Source of the DNA: Dysgonamonadaceae bacterium
GTDB taxonomy: Bacteria > Bacteroidota > Bacteroidia > Bacteroidales > Azobacteroidaceae
Direction: 5' to 3'
Length of the DNA: 13,697 nucleotides
Assembly (NCBI GenBank): GCA_031256015.1
Contig: JAIRRK010000018.1
Span: 1 to 13,697, forward strand
Part shown: positions 1 through 5,549 of the stretch, piece after piece
Layout: each line of letters opens with the position of its first letter
Numbering within the stretch: position 1 is the first letter of the stretch
Notes under the pieces: generated by a model
The model's database searches: none
Told to the model about the DNA's origin: nothing
What the model saw: only the letters and a program-made list of their open reading frames with translations
Program-made: the position numbers and the translations under genes

Positions 1-541
1 CGGCATCCAACAGTTCTTTTTTCATTACACCTTCGCGAACAGTTGCCATTTGAGGTCGATTATCCGGATTGATAATGGTTGCAACAATATTGCCTCCAAA
101 AGCCGGACGTATCTGATACAAAAGATTTTTGTAGGTTTTTCCTTCTTTTTTCTCTTCGTGGTCGCCAATTTCCAAAGAAGTACAATCGGCAGTTAATCCG
201 CTGAAAAGAGCGGAGGAAACCCGCGGCCCTAAATCGCGACCGACACCGGTTGCTCCCATTAAAACAATTTGAGGTTTTTCTTCTTCAAACAGTTTCACCA
301 AAATGGTCGTATGGGGAAGAGATGTGTACGGATACAAACGATTATCGTCGAACAGATGAAGAACATCCGTTCCGTAAGGGAAAACCTGTTCGCCTATTTT
401 ATCCAATTGATGACCTATGGCAACAGCCTCTAATTTGCAATTTAAGCGGTTAGCCAATGAACGGCCCTTAGTCAGAAGTTCCAGACTGACATCTTCCACT
501 TTGCCGTTTTCTATTTCGAGATATACAAATAAATTATTCAT
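1..541 (-). CDS. etfA: Electron transfer flavoprotein alpha subunit, partial (3' end outside window)
   Basis: EtfA pairs with EtfB to carry electrons between flavin dehydrogenases, such as acyl-CoA dehydrogenases, and a quinone or other acceptor in the cytoplasm. About 180 codons are present, starting at the ATG read from 541 (MNNLFVYLEIENGKVEDV). They cover the N-terminal domain. Family hallmarks are a GATGVGRDLGPRVS segment followed by SGLTADCTSL, and RPAFGGNIVATI followed by PQMATVREGVM. The C-terminal FAD-binding domain lies beyond base 1, so whether this is a bifurcating or a conventional ETF cannot be judged here. It follows etfB on the same strand after 69 bp and is probably cotranscribed from the promoter upstream of etfB. 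The frame is open throughout. Identity is secure from the conserved segments; the electron donor and acceptor are unknown. Confidence 0.93.
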   Translation of the reverse strand, partial: MNNLFVYLEIENGKVEDVSLELLTKGRSLANRLNCKLEAVAIGHQLDKIGEQVFPYGTDVLHLFDDNRLYPYTSLPHTTILVKLFEEEKPQIVLMGATGVGRDLGPRVSSALFSGLTADCTSLEIGDHEEKKEGKTYKNLLYQIRPAFGGNIVATIINPDNRPQMATVREGVMKKELLDA

Positions 542-615
542 AAAATATTGATTTACTGATTTGTTGATGCGTCCGGAAATCCATTTCCGGCACTTTGCGC
601 AATTAGCACATCAAC
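542..615 (-). other. Etf intercistronic stem-loop
   Basis: Between etfB and etfA there is a 7-bp stem (CCGGAAA/TTTCCGG, 573-579 and 584-590, loop TCCA). A second 7-bp arm pair, GTTGATG at 563-569 and CATCAAC at 609-615, encloses it and reaches into the etfB stop codon. There is no T-tract after it, so it does not look like a terminator. An mRNA-processing or translation-balancing element is a guess. Confidence 0.4.
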
Positions 616-1483
616 CTATAGTATGATTATTAATTAGTTCGACCATTAATGTTTCGATTTCCCCGTCCGAATCGGTCAGCGTTTTACTTTCTTTTGCCCG
701 AAAAACAACGCTTTCAATCTTTTTCACTTTAGTAGGAGAACCGGAAAGCCCGCATTGAGCAACATCCGCATTTACATCGGACGTGTTCCATTCGGTTAAA
801 TTCAGGTACGGACGAGAATCGGACAGATTGATGTAGTCATTATCTTCCGTTTGTTTTTCGGAAACGGTACGGGCGTATTTGTATTTCTGAACCAATCTTG
901 CATTTCGAGGACGGCAATCCGGAGCCGAACCATTTACTGTTACCAACAAAGGCAACTTTCCTTCCACGATTTCAATTCCTTTTTCCAATCGGCGTTTTGC
1001 GGTAATTTTTCCGTCTTTTATCGATTGTATATCTTCAACATAAGTAATTTGAGGAATACCTAATTTCTCCGCTACTTGAGGTCCCACTTGAGCCGTATCT
1101 CCATCAATAGCTTGACGACCGGAAATAATCACATCGTATTTTCCCAATTTTTTGACGGCCATGTGTAAGGCATAGCCCGTAGCCAAAGTATCGGCTCCGG
1201 CAAAAGCTCGGTCGGTTATCAGACAACCGCCGTCGGCTCCTCTGAATAATCCTTCGCGAATAATTTCCGCTGCACGCGGCGGCCCCATCGTTAATAATTC
1301 AACGGTAGAACCGGGATACCTGTCTTTTAATCGAAGAGCTTGTTCTAAGGCATTCAAGTCTTCCGGATTGAAAATGGCCGGTAATGCCGCTCGATTAACT
1401 GTTCCGTCGGCTTTCATCGCATCTTTTCCTACATTTCGAGTGTCAGGAACTTGTTTGGCTAATACAATAATTTTTAGACTCAT
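611..1483 (-). CDS. etfB: Electron transfer flavoprotein beta subunit
   Basis: EtfB forms the ETF heterodimer with EtfA and holds the AMP (or second FAD) in electron-transferring or bifurcating ETFs. The chosen start is the ATG at 1483, giving 290 residues beginning MSLKIIVLAKQVPDT, which is where the family normally begins. An in-frame ATG 27 bases upstream would only add a non-conserved tail. Visible family features are FNPEDLNALEQALRLKD (residues 38-54), the nucleotide-binding segment SGRQAIDGDTAQVGPQVAEK (121-140), SAPDCRPRNAR (186-196), and a C-terminal GSPTKVKKI segment. The length fits the roughly 250-300 residue range of the family. It is first in an etfBA operon, with a good Bacteroidota promoter about 165 bp upstream. 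An acyl-CoA dehydrogenase gene might follow etfA outside the window, but that is inference. Confidence 0.94.
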   Translation of the reverse strand: MSLKIIVLAKQVPDTRNVGKDAMKADGTVNRAALPAIFNPEDLNALEQALRLKDRYPGSTVELLTMGPPRAAEIIREGLFRGADGGCLITDRAFAGADTLATGYALHMAVKKLGKYDVIISGRQAIDGDTAQVGPQVAEKLGIPQITYVEDIQSIKDGKITAKRRLEKGIEIVEGKLPLLVTVNGSAPDCRPRNARLVQKYKYARTVSEKQTEDNDYINLSDSRPYLNLTEWNTSDVNADVAQCGLSGSPTKVKKIESVVFRAKESKTLTDSDGEIETLMVELINNHTIG

Positions 1484-1644
1484 TGTTAATTGGATTAATT
1501 TATATTTCAACTGTTATTTTTCCTTTTTCTGTCTTATTAAATAACGGATTCGAATTCAACTGTGAGATTGCAAATTACGTCCGTAATAATGATTTTTATT
1601 TCTTCCGTAAAGCCAAAGCTGTTTTTGAGAGAAATTTAGTCGCA

Positions 1645-1675
1645 CAAAAATAAGCGATTTTCATAAGGAAACAAA
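1645..1675 (-). promoter_or_regulatory. Bacteroidota-type promoter for etfBA
   Basis: Read on the minus strand, TTTG (1672-1675), 19 bp, then TATTTTTG (1645-1652). This matches the Bacteroidota sigma-ABfr consensus TTTG/TAnnTTTG and its usual 19-21 bp spacing. Transcription would begin near 1638 and leave a leader of about 155 nt before etfB, which is long for this group. The leader carries an interrupted palindrome, ATTACG-TC-CGTAAT, at 1574-1587, a possible operator. No known riboswitch fold was recognised. Confidence 0.6.
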
Positions 1676-1767
1676 AGATTAGACAAAAAAATGCACAAAA
1701 AAATCGAATTTGAGCAGTATTAAATTCCCATCAAACCTTTTGTCTTCCATCATATTGATCTAAAAAA

Positions 1768-3552
1768 CTACATTCTTTCAGGGACATTTATTCCGAGCAG
1801 CGAAAAGCCGACGGCTATTATTTTTCCTATGTTTTCGGATAATCGTAAACGAAACTGCTTCAATGCGGTATTTTCTTCTTTCAGAATGGAGAAATCGTGA
1901 TAAAATTGATTGTATTCTTTTACCAAATCGTAGGTGTAATTCGCAATGACAGCCGGACTGAAACTGTCGGCCGCTTCTTGTACGATTGACGGAAATTCAG
2001 ACATCATCTGAATCAGACTTTCTACTTTTTCACTGATGGCGATTCCGGTATCCAATGCAGCCGGCAAAAAAACGGATTGCTCCCCGGCTTTTCGCAAAAC
2101 GGATTGTATACGTGCGTACGTGTATTGAATGAATGGGCCGGTATTTCCGTTAAAATCAATCGATTCTTTCGGATTAAAAACCATGTTTTTCCTCGGGTCG
2201 ACTTTCAGAATAAAATACTTCAAAGCTCCCAATCCGACTGTTTTGATAATATCGCCGGTTTCTTCAGGCGAATAGCCTTCTAATTTTCCCAATTCTTCCG
2301 ACGTTTCTTTTGCCGTGCGAATCATTTCTTCCATTAAATCGTCGGCATCGACGACGGTTCCTTCTCTCGATTTCATTTTTCCTTCAGGAAGTTCAACCAT
2401 TCCGTAAGAGAAATGCACCAATCCTTTCCCGAATTCGAATCCCAATTTATCGAGCAAGAGAGCCAACACCTGAAAATGATAATTTTGTTCGTTTCCTACC
2501 ACATAAACCATTTTATTTATCGGATAATCATTGAAACGAAGTTCGGCCGTTCCGATATCCTGAGTCATGTAAACGGATGTTCCGTCGGCACGGAGGAGCA
2601 ATTTCTCGTCTAATCCGTCCGATGTTAAATCCGCCCAAACGGAACCGTCTTCTTTTTGACGGAAAATTCCGTTTTTCAGACCTTTGAGAACTTGTTCTTT
2701 TCCGGCTAAATAAGTTTGCGATTCGTAATAGATTTTATCGAAATCGACTCCCATCATTTTGTAGGTTTCATCAAAACCTTCGTAAACCCAAGAGTTCATT
2801 TTTTCCCATAAAGAAACCGTTTCGGTATCTCCGGCTTCCCATTTGCGAAGCATTTCACGAGCCTCGCCCATTAGTGTTGATTGGGCTTCCGCTTCCTTTT
2901 CCGATAAACCTGTTGCCTGAAGTTCTTTTAATTCTTTTTTGTATTCCCGGTCGAATTTCACATAGTAATCTCCAACCAGATGGTCGCCTTTTTTCCCGGA
3001 AGATTGAGGCGTTTCGCCGTTTCCCATGCGTTTCCATGCCAACATCGATTTGCAGATATGAATTCCTCTGTCGTTAACGATATTGGTTTTAACCACTTTG
3101 TTTCCGGTGGCTTTCAGGATTTCCGATATGCTGAATCCAAGCAGGTTATTCCGGATATGACCCAAATGAAGCGGTTTATTCGTATTCGGAGACGAATATT
3201 CAATCATTACCAAAGGAGCATTTTCGGCGGCTTCGACGGTTCCGAATTTTTCCGTTCGATTAATCTCATTCAAAATATCAATCCAATAGGATGATGCAAC
3301 GGTTAAATTCAAGAAGCCTTTAATGACATTAAATTCCGTGATAACCGATTGTTTTTTCAATAAATACTCTCCTATTTCGATTGCCGTTTGTTCCGGATTC
3401 TTCTTCGAAATCTTCAACAGGGGGAAAACAACCAACGTCAAATGACCTTTGAATTCTTTTTTCGTCTTTTGCAATTGCACCGAATTCTCCGGTACGGGCA
3501 TCGTGTAAAGTTCTTCCAGACTCTTATGTACTAATTGCTGAATATCCATCAT
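1768..3552 (-). CDS. argS: Arginyl-tRNA synthetase
   Basis: This class I aminoacyl-tRNA synthetase charges tRNA-Arg with arginine using ATP, in the cytoplasm. It is 594 residues long, close to the bacterial norm. Visible landmarks are an N-terminal ArgRS-specific domain (about residues 1-110), the catalytic HIGH-type motif HLGH at 129-132 inside NTNKPLHLGHIRNN, and the KMSK-type loop GKMKSREGT at 391-399. GNTGPFIQYTYARIQS (468-483) marks the start of the C-terminal anticodon-binding helical domain. The protein begins MMDIQQ, so either of two adjacent ATGs (3552 or 3549) may be the start. A -7 element lies about 30 bp upstream. It is divergent from the CotH gene and separated by about 215 bp from etfB, whose own promoter suggests separate transcription. 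No convincing terminator is visible after the stop. Confidence 0.97.
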   Translation of the reverse strand: MMDIQQLVHKSLEELYTMPVPENSVQLQKTKKEFKGHLTLVVFPLLKISKKNPEQTAIEIGEYLLKKQSVITEFNVIKGFLNLTVASSYWIDILNEINRTEKFGTVEAAENAPLVMIEYSSPNTNKPLHLGHIRNNLLGFSISEILKATGNKVVKTNIVNDRGIHICKSMLAWKRMGNGETPQSSGKKGDHLVGDYYVKFDREYKKELKELQATGLSEKEAEAQSTLMGEAREMLRKWEAGDTETVSLWEKMNSWVYEGFDETYKMMGVDFDKIYYESQTYLAGKEQVLKGLKNGIFRQKEDGSVWADLTSDGLDEKLLLRADGTSVYMTQDIGTAELRFNDYPINKMVYVVGNEQNYHFQVLALLLDKLGFEFGKGLVHFSYGMVELPEGKMKSREGTVVDADDLMEEMIRTAKETSEELGKLEGYSPEETGDIIKTVGLGALKYFILKVDPRKNMVFNPKESIDFNGNTGPFIQYTYARIQSVLRKAGEQSVFLPAALDTGIAISEKVESLIQMMSEFPSIVQEAADSFSPAVIANYTYDLVKEYNQFYHDFSILKEENTALKQFRLRLSENIGKIIAVGFSLLGINVPERM

Positions 3553-3581
3553 ATTGCTTTATTATCTTAAATTCAAGAGGG

Positions 3582-3589
3582 CAAAGATA
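3582..3589 (-). promoter_or_regulatory. Probable -7 element of the argS promoter
   Basis: On the minus strand this reads TATCTTTG, a perfect TAnnTTTG match, 30 bp before the argS start. No clean TTTG is found 19-21 bp further upstream, where the 12-bp inverted repeat at 3598-3634 lies instead. That arrangement could mean regulated argS transcription. Confidence 0.45.
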
Positions 3590-3597
3590 ATAAATTA

Positions 3598-3634
3598 TAC
3601 GAATCAATCAGAAGGAAAGTTCGATTGATTCGTA
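3598..3634. repeat. Perfect 12-bp inverted repeat between argS and the CotH gene
   Basis: The arms TACGAATCAATC (3598-3609) and GATTGATTCGTA (3623-3634) are perfect complements around a 13-nt spacer. The repeat covers the expected -33 region of the argS promoter and sits upstream of the putative CotH promoter. It could be a dimeric regulator's operator or an RNA hairpin. Neither orientation has a following T-tract, so it does not look like a terminator. Confidence 0.6.
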
Positions 3635-3674
3635 AATACTCTCGCAATTAAATGTCTGTTTGTTAAATATTTCT

Positions 3675-3682
3675 TATCTTCG
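3675..3682 (+). promoter_or_regulatory. Possible -7 element for the CotH gene
   Basis: TATCTTCG matches TAnnTTTG at seven of eight positions, about 60 bp before the CotH ATG. No good TTTG lies 19-21 bp upstream: TTTG at 3659-3662 is too close. This is therefore a weak call resting on the -7 element alone. Confidence 0.3.
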
Positions 3683-3693
3683 CGGCGTTCAGC

Positions 3694-3716
3694 CTGTTTC
3701 ATCCGTAATGAAACAG
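3694..3716 (+). other. Hairpin in the CotH gene leader
   Basis: CTGTTTCAT (3694-3702) and ATGAAACAG (3708-3716) form a perfect 9-bp stem with a 5-nt loop (CCGTA). It ends 26 bp before the CotH start codon. TTTATGTT follows rather than a run of T, so full termination is unlikely. An mRNA leader structure or a DNA-binding site are both possible. Confidence 0.5.
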
Positions 3717-3742
3717 TTTATGTTATCAAAAATCATATAATA

Positions 3743-5416
3743 ATGAAAAGACACTTATTTTTTGTTATCCTTGTCTTCGGACGTGTCGGTATGTTTGCCG
3801 GTGATATAATCGGAGTCGGGAACGAAATGTTCGGTATTGATGCTCATCTGAATATAATTGTTGTCAACCAAGACGTTAACAGCATTAATGCCGCGTGGAC
3901 AGATAAAAAAGAGGCTATTTATCTGAATGAACTTTATCTCATGGAAAGCCCGGTCGAGTATGTTCAAAGAGGGGTTGCTTATCCGGTTACCAATTACCAA
4001 GGAGATAGATATACGCTCTATTTCACTCAATTGCCTTTGATATTTATTACTTCGGCCAAACAAATTCCCGATGAGCCGAAAATCCCCGCAAAGTTCACAA
4101 TCGTTGAGAGTGACGGAAGTAAAATGACTTCCGATATAGGGATAGAAACCAGAGGCGGTTGGACTCAAGGTTTCTATGCCAAAAAGTCGTACAAAATCAC
4201 GTTCCGGGAGGATGATTCGGGCAAAAACAATAAGGATGTCTCGTTACTGGGTTTGCGTTCCGACGACGACTGGGATTTGCAGGCTATGCCCAATGAACCG
4301 TTGAGAATCAACGAAAAGACTTCTTTTGAGCTTTGGCGGAAGATAAATACACTGCATTATCAATCTTCCGAAGCGGAGGCGGTGAACGGTTGCAGAATGG
4401 AATATGCCGAACTGTTTCTGAATGAGGAATACAAAGGCATCTACTGTGTTTCCGAACCGATTGACAGAAAACAACTCCAACTCGGAAAGTATGATGAACA
4501 AAAGGGTATAAAGGGCGAATTGTATAAGAGTCAAGGTTGGGGAGCCACCGTTTTCTCGAGTTGTCCTCCTTACGATAACAACAGCTTTTTATGGATAAAC
4601 CTAGACGGCTACGGTTACGAAAATAAATATCCCAAAGAAGTCCCTCCCGACTGGGAAGATTTATATGATTTTGTTTATTTAGTGCTGGACGGTTCCGACA
4701 GCCGATTTTATGCTCAATATCAATCTTATTTCAATATAGAGAATGTAACGGATTATTTCATCCTTCTGAATGTGGCGAGAGCCAGAGACAATACCGGAAA
4801 CAATTTGTTCGTTGCCCGATACAATGCCGGCGAACCTTACTTTTATGTCCCTTGGGATTTTGACGGCTCGTTCGGAAATGAATGGGACGGAAGTAAAAAT
4901 GCCGGTACTACCGATATTTTAACCAACGGATTTTATGCCCGCCTGTTGAAAGATTATTCGGAAAACGGTTTTATACAAAGACTGCAAACCAAGTGGGAAC
5001 TGTTGCGCAAGGATTGTTTGACAGCATCTAACCTGACCGATATGTTCCGGGAAAATTATCATTATTTGAAAGAGAATGGCGTTTATGAAAGGGAAGAATC
5101 GGTTTGGAAAACAAAAGACGGTTATCGTTTCGACTCTCAATACGCGGAATATATGCAGGACTGGATTACGGAGCGATTGCTTTTTTTGGATAACGAGTTC
5201 AATGATTACAGGGCAATCGTTCCGAAAACGTGTATTCAAAAAATGCAATATCCCTGCGATGTTCGCATTTATAATGCAAACGGACAGTTAATAAAAACAT
5301 TTCGCTCGGTACATTCAGAAAACGAAATATCCTATCACGAGCTTAATCGGGGAATTTACTTCATCCGGTTTCAAAGCAACGATTCGTATCGGGCAGGAAA
5401 AATCGTAGTAAGATAA
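3743..5416 (+). CDS. Secreted CotH-family kinase-like protein with T9SS C-terminal sorting domain
   Basis: CotH proteins have an atypical protein-kinase fold; the Bacillus spore-coat member phosphorylates other coat proteins. This 557-residue protein begins with a hydrophobic leader (about residues 4-20). The CotH core (about 115-400) contains RGGWTQGFYAKKSYKITF (137-154), then DDWDLQAMPNEPLRINEK (175-192), AELFLNEEYKGIYCVSEPI (222-240), and the metal/nucleotide-site signature VPWDFDGSFG (369-378). The C-terminal stretch (about 505-557) has VRIYNANGQLIKTF, GIYFIRF and GKIVVR, the usual pattern of a type A T9SS sorting domain. It is therefore probably exported to the cell surface and anchored or released there. 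It stands alone, divergent from argS and convergent with the beta-helix gene. A hairpin sits in its leader and three tandem hairpins follow its stop. No substrate is evident nearby. Confidence 0.85.
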   Translation: MKRHLFFVILVFGRVGMFAGDIIGVGNEMFGIDAHLNIIVVNQDVNSINAAWTDKKEAIYLNELYLMESPVEYVQRGVAYPVTNYQGDRYTLYFTQLPLIFITSAKQIPDEPKIPAKFTIVESDGSKMTSDIGIETRGGWTQGFYAKKSYKITFREDDSGKNNKDVSLLGLRSDDDWDLQAMPNEPLRINEKTSFELWRKINTLHYQSSEAEAVNGCRMEYAELFLNEEYKGIYCVSEPIDRKQLQLGKYDEQKGIKGELYKSQGWGATVFSSCPPYDNNSFLWINLDGYGYENKYPKEVPPDWEDLYDFVYLVLDGSDSRFYAQYQSYFNIENVTDYFILLNVARARDNTGNNLFVARYNAGEPYFYVPWDFDGSFGNEWDGSKNAGTTDILTNGFYARLLKDYSENGFIQRLQTKWELLRKDCLTASNLTDMFRENYHYLKENGVYEREESVWKTKDGYRFDSQYAEYMQDWITERLLFLDNEFNDYRAIVPKTCIQKMQYPCDVRIYNANGQLIKTFRSVHSENEISYHELNRGIYFIRFQSNDSYRAGKIVVR

Positions 5417-5485
5417 CATTCTCAACTAAGGTTGAGAGACATTCTCAACTAAGGTTGAGAGACATTCTCAACTAGGGTTGAGGGA
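5417..5485 (+). repeat. Three tandem 23-bp repeats, each a hairpin, directly after the CotH stop
   Basis: Three head-to-tail 23-bp units occupy 5417-5439, 5440-5462 and 5463-5485. Units 1 and 2 are identical; unit 3 differs at two positions (5475 and 5483, both A to G). Each unit contains TCTCAAC-TAAG-GTTGAGA, a 7-bp stem with a 4-nt loop (6 bp in unit 3). The array begins on the first base after the stop codon and would fold as three consecutive mRNA 3' hairpins. A stabilising, weakly terminating or protein-binding role is possible. Confidence 0.85.
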
Positions 5486-5503
5486 TTGGCCTGACTAAAA
5501 TAA

Positions 5504-5529
5504 AAGGGATGCAGTTGCCTGCATCCCTT
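5504..5529 (-). terminator. Rho-independent terminator of the beta-helix/FISUMP gene
   Basis: AAGGGATGCAG and CTGCATCCCTT form an 11-bp stem whose loop reads GCAA on the minus strand. On that strand it is followed by TTTTATTTTAG and begins 20 nt after the stop codon at 5550. Read on the plus strand the downstream tract is weaker (AATGATTCCTAATTTAC), so it mainly serves the minus-strand gene but could act in both directions. Confidence 0.8.
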
Positions 5530-5549
5530 AATGATTCCTAATTTACTTT

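Noticed and set aside
1484..1510. Upstream ATG adding nine residues to EtfB
   Set aside because: The extension MKYKLIQLT is not conserved-looking and the family starts at MSLKIIVLAKQVPDT, so the ATG at 1483 was preferred.
2980..3294. 104-codon plus-strand ORF inside argS
   Set aside because: It is antisense to conserved argS catalytic residues, so a chance open frame.
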